Shown: piece by piece, positions 1 through 6,361 of the stretch | Position numbering within the stretch: the first letter of the stretch is position 1 | Layout: every line of letters starts with the position of its first letter | Assembly (NCBI GenBank): GCA_001443545.1 | Contig: LMAD01000021.1 | Coordinates: 1-41,381 of the forward strand | Direction of reading: 5' to 3' | Source: Acidimicrobiaceae bacterium RAAP-2 | GTDB taxonomy: Bacteria; Actinomycetota; Acidimicrobiia; Acidimicrobiales; RAAP-2 | Length of the DNA: 41,381 nt | Notes under the pieces: model-generated | What the model was told of the DNA's origin: nothing | The model's database searches: none | The model's input: the letters and a program-made list of their open reading frames with translations, nothing else | Program-made: the position numbers and the translations under genes

Positions 1-1
1 C

Positions 2-88
2 CGTGATCCGGAGCGTTCTAAGCGACGAGCGCTCGAGCAACTCCAACACTTGGGTTTCACGGTGACTCTCGAACCATCAGCGGCTTAG
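2..88 (+). CDS. C-terminal fragment of an unidentified gene, possibly a transposase
   Basis: An open frame enters from the left edge and ends with TAG at 86-88, giving 28 visible residues ending in LGFTVTLEPSAA. The charged, Arg-rich run followed by LG(F/Y)xVTL is reminiscent of the C-termini of IS110-type and similar transposases. That resemblance comes from memory of the family and the fragment is too short to prove it. The gene converges on the translocase gene that ends at 102. A mobile-element gene would fit the accessory character of the region. It could also be an unrelated protein. Confidence 0.3.
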   Translation, partial: RDPERSKRRALEQLQHLGFTVTLEPSAA

Positions 89-101
89 TCGAGGGTACTC
101 T

Positions 102-1145
102 TCAGGAAATCTTCGCGTCAGTCAGGTTGGCGAACTGCACAGCTACTGCTGGGCCACCATCGCTCCACAGTGCTCGACCCGGGGAAGCCGAGATCAACTG
201 GTCGGGCACAAAAGCACCGACTCCGAGGATCGCCTCGGCTTGGTGACGGTCGCCACACTTCATGGCGAACCGATGAGTTGTGAGCGTGCGCGTCCCGGTA
301 TCGACGGTATCGCTCGTAGGGCGTTGCGTACACAAGATGGCTGTACACCCGACGGCCCGACCCAGGCTGAGATAGCGCCGTAGTAGCTCGTTGATGTGGT
401 TGCGTTGCTTCTGGTCACCGGCCGCGCCCGTCTCGGCCCATTCGTCAATGACGAGGACCATCCAAGGGTGAGTGTTCGATGGCCTGAGCGTGGCTGAGTT
501 GGTTGTTGCCAGATACTCGGCCCGGCGTTGGACCTCGGTGAGCAGTTCAGTCAGGAGTGCCACGGTTGGCTCTACCTCGTTGCCGAGTACCAGACGGTCG
601 AAGCGCGGTGACCACAGTGTGAGTTCGGCGTGCTTGGGGTCAATACCGACGAGCGAGACATTCCTCGATGCGGCCAGGCCAGCGAGCAGCACGCGCATAG
701 CGACTGACTTTCCTGACCCGGGATTGCCACCAATGAGAATGGACTGTCCGTAGAACGACGTCGCTACTGGCTCACCGTTGTCATCGAGACCGATGGGCAT
801 TGGTCGAAGTGGGTCCATTGGAAGACCGGCGGGATTGTGTTCTGACTCGTACGGAACACTGCCGATGCTTAGTTGTTGGTCCAGCAGGACCGTCACGCGG
901 TGCGAGTACAGCGGGTCCGCCAACACTCGCACGCGGGCAATACCGAACGCCACCGCCAACTGGTCGGCCATCATTCCAATACGAACCACCGAGGTAGTTG
1001 GTTGGAGTTCTAAATCAACAGCGTGACCGAGCGCGGTCTCGGTGACAGCGGTGACGCGCGTACCGTGAAGCCCAATCTGCTCTGCCACGAGCGGCCAACT
1101 GATGACCAGTGGAAGCCGCTGCATCAACCAACGTCTAACGCTCAT
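102..1145 (-). CDS. FtsK/SpoIIIE-type DNA translocase (TraSA-like) of an integrative element
   Basis: The 347-residue protein has a P-loop GGNPGSGKS near residue 140 and a Walker B strand MVLVIDEWAE near residue 230, followed by the TQRP segment typical of the FtsK/HerA motor domain. FtsK-like proteins of this size, without the four-helix membrane domain of chromosomal FtsK, drive double-stranded DNA transfer of actinobacterial integrative and conjugative elements (pSAM2 TraSA type). Its ATG (1143-1145) overlaps the TGA of the upstream small gene as ATGA, so the two are probably translationally coupled. The rep gene lies about 1 kb further upstream on the same strand, which supports the element assignment. 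Whether the element still moves is unknown, because no integrase or excisionase is seen. Confidence 0.85.
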   Translation of the reverse strand: MSVRRWLMQRLPLVISWPLVAEQIGLHGTRVTAVTETALGHAVDLELQPTTSVVRIGMMADQLAVAFGIARVRVLADPLYSHRVTVLLDQQLSIGSVPYESEHNPAGLPMDPLRPMPIGLDDNGEPVATSFYGQSILIGGNPGSGKSVAMRVLLAGLAASRNVSLVGIDPKHAELTLWSPRFDRLVLGNEVEPTVALLTELLTEVQRRAEYLATTNSATLRPSNTHPWMVLVIDEWAETGAAGDQKQRNHINELLRRYLSLGRAVGCTAILCTQRPTSDTVDTGTRTLTTHRFAMKCGDRHQAEAILGVGAFVPDQLISASPGRALWSDGGPAVAVQFANLTDAKIS

Positions 1146-1477
1146 CGCGCTGGCTTGGCCTCGACCTCGATGCTGTCGGAGCGCAGAGTAAAGCCCGAAC
1201 GCTCACGACCATTTGCGTCGCGAAGGGTCCAGGTGGATGCGGAGAGGTTCTTACACCGTAGAGTGATGCCGCTCTTGACTTGTGTGAGGTCGCCACTCAC
1301 GGTGATGGTCGTGGTGGGGTCCGTGCGGTCGCCAGTTCCCAATAACAGGACGGGAACCTTGAACACGGGCTTTCCATCGGGGCCGACTTTCGGATTCTCC
1401 GTACCGAAGTCCAAAACTGGTCGGGCTTCGCCAATCGCCAGGACAGTTACTTTGGCGGTGTCAATAGGTAGTCGCAT
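1142..1477 (-). CDS. Small element-borne accessory protein, possibly OB-fold
   Basis: This 111-residue protein precedes the translocase with a 4-bp ATGA overlap. A good Shine-Dalgarno sequence (AAGGAG, reverse complement of 1485-1490) sits before ATG 1475-1477. The sequence is rich in beta-strand-forming residues. The segment from about residue 20 (RPVLDFGTENPK...) through VLLLGTG and TVSGDL resembles the small conserved protein often found between Rep and FtsK-like genes in actinobacterial integrative elements. A nucleic-acid-binding OB fold is a guess from this strand pattern. No catalytic motif is visible. Its position suggests a role in element maintenance or transfer. Confidence 0.65.
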   Translation of the reverse strand: MRLPIDTAKVTVLAIGEARPVLDFGTENPKVGPDGKPVFKVPVLLLGTGDRTDPTTTITVSGDLTQVKSGITLRCKNLSASTWTLRDANGRERSGFTLRSDSIEVEAKPAR

Positions 1478-1636
1478 AATGTTGCTCCTTCTTGGGGTGG
1501 GCGGGCGGGTAGTCTCCCAATCTCAACAGTGCGCGCCTCGTTACAAGACGCACGAAGGTCGAAAAACGGGTGCGTTATGGCACCACTCCCGGCAACGTCA
1601 GTTGCCCTGGGAACGAGCAGAACTCAACCTTGACGA

Positions 1637-1682
1637 TCGGTCTCACTGTCGAAGTGGGAAGTCCCTGAATGGGTTCCAGTTA
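1637..1682 (+). repeat. Direct repeat copy 1 (46 bp) left of the membrane-protein gene
   Basis: Positions 1637-1682 match 2187-2232 with 7 differences in 46, and the two copies are exactly 550 bp apart. The core TCGAAGTGGGAAGTCC is identical in both. The copy lies just upstream of the gene at 1708-2175 and contains an ATG at 1669 that probably is not used as a start. Confidence 0.8.
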
Positions 1683-1707
1683 TAGTTCCTTGACAAGGGG
1701 GAAGCCG

Positions 1708-2175
1708 GTGAACAATAAGAGGCGATGGAAAAGGGTCCTTTCGATAGCATTGCCATACCTGGAACCAGGCGAGAGCGTCAGACGTTTCGAGTCGGCCCAG
1801 ACCTTTAATCCGCTCTGGACGTTCTCGTACTTGCCGCTAATTTTCATTGAATCCTTCCATCGTTCATGGTTTCCATTCGTCCTCGGCATCGCCATCATCG
1901 CCATCATCGCCATCATCGTCTTGGGTCGGACCGTCTGGAGGAAGAAGATGGTGGGCCGGATTGTGGTCATCACGGATCGAAGGGTTCTTGTCTGGGCGAC
2001 CAACGGCCAACGCAACGCCCCACAACCCGAGTTCCTTCGTGAGTTGCCCCGTGGAACAATGATTGGTTCAGCGTCTGGCAACTGCTGGCGCAGTTTCAAT
2101 ACGTTAGGCGAACGTCTCTATCTGCCTCTGCCATTTGGTCGGGGAGGCGAAGCGCGATTAGGAGCAAGGACTTAG
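1708..2175 (+). CDS. Hypothetical membrane protein with a PH-like C-terminal part
   Basis: I choose GTG 1708-1710 as start because AAGGGGGA lies just upstream (1695-1702). The in-frame ATG at 1669 lies inside the direct repeat. The protein is about 155 residues: a charged N-terminus (NNKRRWKR), a short hydrophobic stretch, then a strongly hydrophobic helix with the periodic sequence IAIIAIIAII, and a soluble C-terminal part with VVITDRRVLVW. The TDRR(V/L)L motif is common in bacterial PH-like domains placed after a membrane helix. The gene sits opposite in direction to rep and the translocase and is bracketed by 46-bp repeats, so it looks like inserted cargo. Function unknown. Confidence 0.6.
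   Translation: MNNKRRWKRVLSIALPYLEPGESVRRFESAQTFNPLWTFSYLPLIFIESFHRSWFPFVLGIAIIAIIAIIVLGRTVWRKKMVGRIVVITDRRVLVWATNGQRNAPQPEFLRELPRGTMIGSASGNCWRSFNTLGERLYLPLPFGRGGEARLGART
1887..1918 (+). repeat. Tandem 9-bp repeat CATCGCCAT (about 3.5 copies)
   Basis: Three perfect copies at 1887-1895, 1896-1904 and 1905-1913 plus CATCG. The repeat is in frame and encodes the Ile/Ala transmembrane helix of the gene at 1708-2175, so slippage would change helix length by three residues. Confidence 0.9.
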
Positions 2176-2186
2176 TTCGCAGGCGG

Positions 2187-2232
2187 TCGGTCTCATTATC
2201 GAAGTGGGAAGTCCGTGCCTGGACTCCAGTTA
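2187..2232 (+). repeat. Direct repeat copy 2 (46 bp) right of the membrane-protein gene
   Basis: Second copy of the 1637-1682 repeat, 12 bp after the stop codon of the membrane-protein gene. The 10-mer GGTCTCACTG from copy 1 also recurs at 3641-3650 next to the rep start, without the rest of the repeat. Confidence 0.8.
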
Positions 2233-2309
2233 GTCACCCAACAAACAAGGATGCTGCACTCAGCCGGATATTCCATTTTACGTATTCGCTGTGATGACTT
2301 TCTATACAG

Positions 2310-2470
2310 GGTCAAGGACGGGGCCTTCGGCCCCGCCGCCGAGCCGATCATCGGCCGTTCGTGAACGCTTCGCGCTCACTTCCGACCGCTGACCTCGCTC
2401 GGACAGCGGTGACGACAACTCTCAATACACGTTAGAGAAGGCTCCGCCCTTCTTTGGGCGGAGCGTGAAT
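2310..2470. other. Hairpin cluster in the gene-free stretch next to rep; candidate replication origin
   Basis: The stretch 2176-2480 has no convincing gene. It holds three perfect inverted repeats: GGGGCC-TTC-GGCCCC (2320-2334), CCGCTG-N12-CAGCGG (2386-2409) and GCTCCGCCC-N6-GGGCGGAGC (2441-2464). Rolling-circle elements commonly carry such structures at double- or single-strand origins near rep, so an origin is a reasonable guess. No nick site can be named from sequence alone. Confidence 0.4.
2441..2464 (-). terminator. Hairpin just downstream of rep, possible terminator
   Basis: A perfect 9-bp stem (GCTCCGCCC / GGGCGGAGC, 6-nt loop) lies 17 bp beyond the rep stop on the minus strand. On that strand it is followed by CTTCTCTAACG rather than a clean U-run, so it may be a weak terminator or part of an origin. 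Confidence 0.45.
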
Positions 2471-2480
2471 GGCGAGGGGC

Positions 2481-3620
2481 CTACGCGATGAGCGGAGAGC
2501 CGCGAGAAGAGATGTGCCAGCCCAGAACTACGTAGCGGTCAGATACCCACACGGCAGCAGTTGCGAACACCGTGCGCTTGTTGCGCACTTCCTTGAAAGT
2601 CGTTCCCCACTGGCGAGAGAAGGCGAGAACGTGTCCACGAAAGCCCCAGCCGTTGTAGGCCAGTTGGTGACCACGACAGAACTTCTCGGATGGTGCGGAC
2701 TGGTAGAACGTCTTGCCATCGGGCATGAGACGAGAACCCAGAGTGCAGTCCATTCCTTTGTTGCATTTATGTGTACGAACCGCTGCGCTCTGCATCTTGC
2801 GTCGGTGCTCGTGCGGTCCATTGGCCGAGGTGTCGGTGCCCTTCACCGCGTAGCCGAGAAGTTTGGTGAGGTAAGCGCCAACGCCGAACTTGCCTCCGGG
2901 TAGTACCCGCTGCACATCAACCTGGGTTCCCCACGTCCATTCACCGTGACGGGCGGCCTCGACGTTTGTGTTGCGACGACGTAGCCCGGTGCCGGGTCCT
3001 CTGCTCTCGTTGTCCTCAACGATGCGTAAGTCCACGCCGCCGCGCACCACGGTTTGTACGCTGCGTTCGGTCACGATGCCCTTGACGATGACGTGAAAAT
3101 GAATGAGACCCCGGGTCTGAAATTCGGCCACCCGCGCGTAAGAGAGTTTCCGACCGACGACGCGACCGAGGCGCTGCATCGTCACCGTGAGCAGTCGGCT
3201 TGCGTGGGCATTGAAATCGGCAGCGCGGTCAAAGCGGTAGGTTGCGGGGTCAAGCGGCGTGCCAATGAGAGTGTCCTCCTTCGCGTGAACTTGCCGACAG
3301 CCGCACCTGCGAACGTATGATTTACCGCTCTTGCCAGTGTTCACCACGCGTTGGTGGGTGGGACCGAACACGTCGGCACCCGGTGCGGTGAACGTAATGA
3401 ACGTGAAGGGAATGGTCGAGTTCTCCGCACTCTTGAGGCCCGACTGAAGAACGCAGATGGCGTCACCGCGATAGACGTTTGAACAGTGGGGGCACTTCTC
3501 GGCCAATCGACTGCCGCAGGGCTTTGAGTACCCGTGGTTGGTGAGTTCTCCGGTCTGCGTATCGGCACGGGTCATTACGAGGTTGATTGGCCTGCTGCAC
3601 TCGGTTCCGATCTTCTCCAC
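2481..3620 (-). CDS. RepSA-type rolling-circle replication initiator (HUH family)
   Basis: The 379-residue protein begins at GTG 3618-3620, the only usual start codon before an in-frame stop upstream. Near the N-terminus is a Cys cluster (CGSRLAEKCPHC) followed by VYRGDA, typical of the RepSA initiators of pSAM2-like elements. Near residue 175 is the HUH motif in LIHFHVIVKG, where the two His bind the divalent metal. The later segment AYLTKLLGYAVK supplies candidate nucleophile tyrosines. Rep of this type nicks the origin and starts rolling-circle replication. It is divergent from the PadR gene and co-oriented with the translocase. No Shine-Dalgarno is seen, and the start lies in one arm of a perfect inverted repeat. 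Confidence 0.85.
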   Translation of the reverse strand: MEKIGTECSRPINLVMTRADTQTGELTNHGYSKPCGSRLAEKCPHCSNVYRGDAICVLQSGLKSAENSTIPFTFITFTAPGADVFGPTHQRVVNTGKSGKSYVRRCGCRQVHAKEDTLIGTPLDPATYRFDRAADFNAHASRLLTVTMQRLGRVVGRKLSYARVAEFQTRGLIHFHVIVKGIVTERSVQTVVRGGVDLRIVEDNESRGPGTGLRRRNTNVEAARHGEWTWGTQVDVQRVLPGGKFGVGAYLTKLLGYAVKGTDTSANGPHEHRRKMQSAAVRTHKCNKGMDCTLGSRLMPDGKTFYQSAPSEKFCRGHQLAYNGWGFRGHVLAFSRQWGTTFKEVRNKRTVFATAAVWVSDRYVVLGWHISSRGSPLIA

Positions 3621-3638
3621 ACAAGAGAGGGTGTGGAG
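3615..3638. promoter_or_regulatory. Perfect 8-bp inverted repeat overlapping the rep start codon
   Basis: CTCCACAC (3615-3622) and GTGTGGAG (3631-3638) are exact reverse complements separated by 8 nt. The rep start GTG (3618-3620) lies inside one arm. As RNA it would hide the start codon. As DNA it could be an operator for control of copy number. Confidence 0.6.
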
Positions 3639-3669
3639 TTGGTCTCACTGCGCACTCAACTCACTTGGT

Positions 3670-3703
3670 TACATCGGCTTGCAATCTATCGGATAGCGAT
3701 GTA
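3670..3703. promoter_or_regulatory. Probable PadR operator
   Basis: TACATCG (3670-3676) and CGATGTA (3697-3703) form a perfect 7-bp inverted repeat with a 20-bp spacer. A second palindrome, CTATC-G-GATAG (3686-3696), is nested inside. The ATGT/ACAT ends match the type of site PadR proteins bind. The right arm touches the -10 box of the padR-like gene, which predicts autorepression. Confidence 0.6.
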
Positions 3704-3707
3704 GTCT
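3702..3707 (+). promoter_or_regulatory. -10 box of a leaderless padR-like transcript
   Basis: TAGTCT is followed by exactly 6 nt and then ATG 3714, so the transcript would begin at or beside the start codon. The same spacing recurs at many genes of this window. Confidence 0.55.
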
Positions 3708-3713
3708 GCCGGT

Positions 3714-4052
3714 ATGAGAAAAACCGAGAAACCGCCGACCGGTCTTGGACGGAACCCTGGGGCTGCCGTCCTGATACTTTCCAGCCTTGCCGGAGGAGAT
3801 AAGCACGGCTACGCACTGGTCAAAGACGTTGATGAGTTCGCTGGCATCCATTTGCCGCCAGGAACTCTCTATGAAGTCCTTGCTCGTCTCGAAGCTCACG
3901 GACTCATTGAGGCACTCGACAGCGATGATCGCCGTCGCCCGTACCGATTGACCGCAACGGGCGCTACGGCGCTCTCGGAGCATCTCGCCGTCCAGCGAAG
4001 TGTTGTCGAGGTAGGTCAGGCACGTCTTCGGACCGGGTGGTCATTCTCGTGA
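3714..4052 (+). CDS. PadR family transcriptional regulator
   Basis: The 112-residue protein is a compact winged-helix regulator of the PadR family: HGYALVKDV followed by LPPGTLYEVLARLEAHGLIE and the wing RRPYRLTATG, all hallmarks of the PadR DNA-binding domain. The C-terminal dimerization helix is short. The gene overlaps the next gene by 4 bp (GTGA at 4049-4052), a common arrangement in which the regulator is paired with a membrane protein it controls. The palindrome at 3670-3703 is its likely operator. It lies in the lower-G+C accessory block. Confidence 0.9.
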   Translation: MRKTEKPPTGLGRNPGAAVLILSSLAGGDKHGYALVKDVDEFAGIHLPPGTLYEVLARLEAHGLIEALDSDDRRRPYRLTATGATALSEHLAVQRSVVEVGQARLRTGWSFS

Positions 4053-5065
4053 GCGAGACCGCACAAACATCGCGGCGGGCCGAACGGCTGACTCGCTGGT
4101 ACCCGCTGGCTTGGCGCCAACGTTATGGCGCTGAGTTCACCGACCTGTTGGAGCAGGAAATAGTTGAGACGCCTCACGACGTGAAGCGGACACGCAACAT
4201 TATCTACAAGGGTTTGATGGCTCGTCTTGGCGACCTCGGAATCCTACGAGTGCCAATCAGTTCGCGCAATCCTGTACGCACTGCAGTAGCAACGACTTAC
4301 GCTCTCGTCTCGGTTTTCACGCTTTTCGCCCTTGACTACTGGTCCGGTGCGATGAATCTCTGGAACGAAGGAGGTATTCGACAGTCCTTCGCCATTACTG
4401 CTTGGTTAGGTGCTGCCACCGTGATGGCCGCCGTGCTCGCAGTTGCAGCCGTGGTTATGGTCGCGGTCATCATCTGGTCCGCAGCACGCGAAGTCGTCCG
4501 GAGCAAGCCACCTCGAATGACCAGACAACTTATCTCTGCAGTCGTGTCCGCAGCGTTCGTGGTCTATGCCGTCGTTCCGGCGATCCGGTTCGAGCTCTCA
4601 CTGCAAGGTATTGACTGGACACGTCCCGGCCAAATCATCAAACTCGTGTCTGGAGCTACGGCTGAGGTTGTCGTCAGCATCTATAGGACTTGGTCTAACC
4701 AAATTGGATGGTTCAATCTCGGCACTTGGGCTTACCTGTTCACGCCCGTGGCGTTAGTGGTGCTGTCACTCAGCGTTGGCAAACTCGTTCGTCAAATGGA
4801 GTTCTCGCTCCGAGCAAACAAGGTGGGTCGAGTAGTCGTCGTCGTTGCATCGGTGACGATGGTTTTGTTCCCCGTCTGCTATCTCGGCTGGGTATTTGCC
4901 GGTGGTCCGCCGACCGTCTTTCACAGCCTTGTATCTGGGGTTGAGATGAAGCCGTACATCTTCTACCAAGGAGAACTTGTCGTGATGTTCGTGGTCGCTG
5001 GATTTGGAGTCCTGTCCACAATCCACGGATTGAGGCGTGAACCCGTCATCACTATCGAGGCATAG
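4049..5065 (+). CDS. Six-helix membrane protein paired with the PadR regulator
   Basis: I prefer GTG 4049-4051, which overlaps the padR-like stop. An in-frame GTG at 4037 would add four residues. The 338-residue protein starts with a soluble segment (RRAERLTRWYPLAWRQRYG followed by EFTDLLEQE), a signature seen in many actinobacterial membrane proteins encoded after PadR genes. About six hydrophobic helices follow, with short charged loops between them. No transporter motif such as a Walker A is present. The physiological role is unknown. Such pairs often respond to envelope stress or small molecules, but that is inference from the arrangement only. Confidence 0.75.
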   Translation: MSETAQTSRRAERLTRWYPLAWRQRYGAEFTDLLEQEIVETPHDVKRTRNIIYKGLMARLGDLGILRVPISSRNPVRTAVATTYALVSVFTLFALDYWSGAMNLWNEGGIRQSFAITAWLGAATVMAAVLAVAAVVMVAVIIWSAAREVVRSKPPRMTRQLISAVVSAAFVVYAVVPAIRFELSLQGIDWTRPGQIIKLVSGATAEVVVSIYRTWSNQIGWFNLGTWAYLFTPVALVVLSLSVGKLVRQMEFSLRANKVGRVVVVVASVTMVLFPVCYLGWVFAGGPPTVFHSLVSGVEMKPYIFYQGELVVMFVVAGFGVLSTIHGLRREPVITIEA

Positions 5066-5110
5066 CGCAGTAGTCTTCGCCATTTGCGCTACGTCACTTC
5101 TACCAAAAAA

Positions 5111-5130
5111 CGGTATACAAACGTGTATCG
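5111..5130. promoter_or_regulatory. Imperfect dyad upstream of hicAB, possible operator
   Basis: The 20-mer CGGTATACAAACGTGTATCG is symmetric at CG, TA, AC against GT, TA, CG (12 of 20 positions). It lies 45 bp before the HicA start, where an autoregulatory site would be expected. Confidence 0.35.
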
Positions 5131-5174
5131 CCTAAATCTAGAAAGCGCAATACCTCGCGCGACCGTTGAGTGTC

Positions 5175-5372
5175 GTGAAGGTCCGAGAGATCATAAAGGC
5201 GATCGAGGCTGAAGGCTGGTATCAGGTTCGCCAAACTGGCAGTCACCGACAGTTCCACCATCCAACTCATCGAGGTTGCGTCACTGTGGCGGGCTCTCCG
5301 AGTCGGGATCTGCCGGATTGGATTGTGAATAGCATTATGAAGCAGGCGGGAATTAGTCGGAGGATGAAATGA
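5175..5372 (+). CDS. hicA: HicA family mRNA interferase toxin
   Basis: The 65-residue protein has the HicA plan: KVREIIKAIEAEGW at the N-terminus, GSHRQFHHP with the catalytic His, a small beta sheet ending VTVAG, and a C-terminal helix with IMKQAGIS. HicA folds as a double-stranded-RNA-binding domain and cleaves mRNA. I prefer GTG 5175 because family members begin MKVRE. TTG 5166 would add three residues. Neither has a good Shine-Dalgarno. The gene overlaps the antitoxin gene by ATGA at 5369-5372. It lies in the accessory block, as expected of a mobile toxin-antitoxin module. Confidence 0.88.
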   Translation: MKVREIIKAIEAEGWYQVRQTGSHRQFHHPTHRGCVTVAGSPSRDLPDWIVNSIMKQAGISRRMK

Positions 5373-5584
5373 CCGAATACACGATCATCATTGAAGACGC
5401 CGGCTCCAATTTCGCGGCCTACGCTCCGGACGTTCCAGGTTGTGTCGCGGCTGGCGAAACTGCCGAAGAGACGCTCGCGTTGATGGGAGAAGCTCTGGCA
5501 CTGCACATCGAGATGCTTCGTGACATGGGCGAGCCGATTCCTGAACCGCATGTTCGAGCCGCCGTGGTCCAAATCGCGTCCTGA
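5369..5584 (+). CDS. hicB: HicB family antitoxin (short form)
   Basis: The 71-residue protein carries the HicB partial RNase-H-like fold: YTIIIEDAGSNFAAYAPDVPGC, then AGETAEETL and a helix (EALALHIEMLRDMGE) ending with PEP. It would bind and block HicA. It lacks a C-terminal ribbon-helix-helix or HTH domain, so DNA binding, if any, must come from elsewhere. The start codon is fixed by the 4-bp overlap with hicA. Confidence 0.88.
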   Translation: MTEYTIIIEDAGSNFAAYAPDVPGCVAAGETAEETLALMGEALALHIEMLRDMGEPIPEPHVRAAVVQIAS

Positions 5585-5596
5585 GCGATTGAGGCA

Positions 5597-6220
5597 ATGA
5601 CGAGAAGTGACGTGATCATTGTGCGCGAGGATGACCCGCGCTGCAGCGAACTCGAGACCGAGGGATACGAAGTCGTTGGATATTCGTGGGGCGCGAACCT
5701 TCGCCTTGACGATTCGAGTGACCTCACAATGTTCCACGAACGCGTACGACGGGTACGCAGCGAAGGCTTCACTATTCGCGAGCTGACTTCCGATGATCTC
5801 GCAAGTGTTAGCGAAGTGGAGTTCGCGAATGTCAATGACTACCCCCAGTCCGCGGCGACTCGTCACGAGATGCCCACCCTCGAACGCCTCAATGACATGA
5901 TTCATGCCGGCGTTCGATTCTGGGGCGTGTTCCTCGAAGCAAGACTGGTGGCAGTTACCGGCCTTGAACGATTGGGTCAACGATGGAATACGACGTTCAC
6001 TTCGGTTCTCGCGCAGTACCGCGGACGAGGACTTGGCGCCGCAGTGAAGGCTGTTTCAATTTTGGCGCTCTTCAATGAAGGCGCGCGGTGGTTTTCTACC
6101 GGAGGGGCAGCATCCAATGCAGCCAGCCTCGGCGCGAACAGAACACTCGGCTACGTCCTCGAGCCCACATGGCGAACGTACTCGATGACTCATAAACCCC
6201 AGGGTCAAGACTTTCTATAA
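5597..6220 (+). CDS. GNAT family N-acetyltransferase
   Basis: The 207-residue protein ends with a GNAT acetyl-CoA fold. Residues from about 60 (FTIRELTSDDLASV) begin the fold, and the acetyl-CoA loop is QYRGRGLGAAVKAVSI (motif A, R/Q-x-x-G-x-G/A). Then come ASNAASLGANRTLGY, where an Asn and a Leu-Gly-Tyr close the fold as in family members. The N-terminal 60 residues are an extra segment of unknown role. It starts 12 bp after hicB with a GAGG ribosome-binding site and could be co-transcribed. The substrate cannot be named. Some GNATs act as toxins or confer resistance, but nothing here singles that out. Confidence 0.8.
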   Translation: MTRSDVIIVREDDPRCSELETEGYEVVGYSWGANLRLDDSSDLTMFHERVRRVRSEGFTIRELTSDDLASVSEVEFANVNDYPQSAATRHEMPTLERLNDMIHAGVRFWGVFLEARLVAVTGLERLGQRWNTTFTSVLAQYRGRGLGAAVKAVSILALFNEGARWFSTGGAASNAASLGANRTLGYVLEPTWRTYSMTHKPQGQDFL

Positions 6221-6349
6221 AAAACGTGTAGACGAATGTTTTTCAACTGTTTACCGCCGCCATTGACCACCCTGGTCCGAGCAGACTGGCCGATCCGAAC
6301 GACCGCTGCATCCGATCAGCACGTTTCGGTATCTTCCCCGCGCCTTGGG

Positions 6350-6355
6350 TAGGTT
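6350..6355 (+). promoter_or_regulatory. -10 box of a leaderless decarboxylase transcript
   Basis: TAGGTT followed by 6 nt and GTG 6362. This spacing is why I place the start at GTG 6362 instead of the in-frame TTG at 6356. Confidence 0.5.
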
Positions 6356-6361
6356 TTGTTA

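Noticed and set aside
5104..6235. A-rich motif (AAAAAACG... ACGTGTA) before hicA and after the GNAT as flanking repeats of a cassette
   Set aside because: Only short, differently spaced matches; more likely chance similarity in A/T-rich intergenic DNA.
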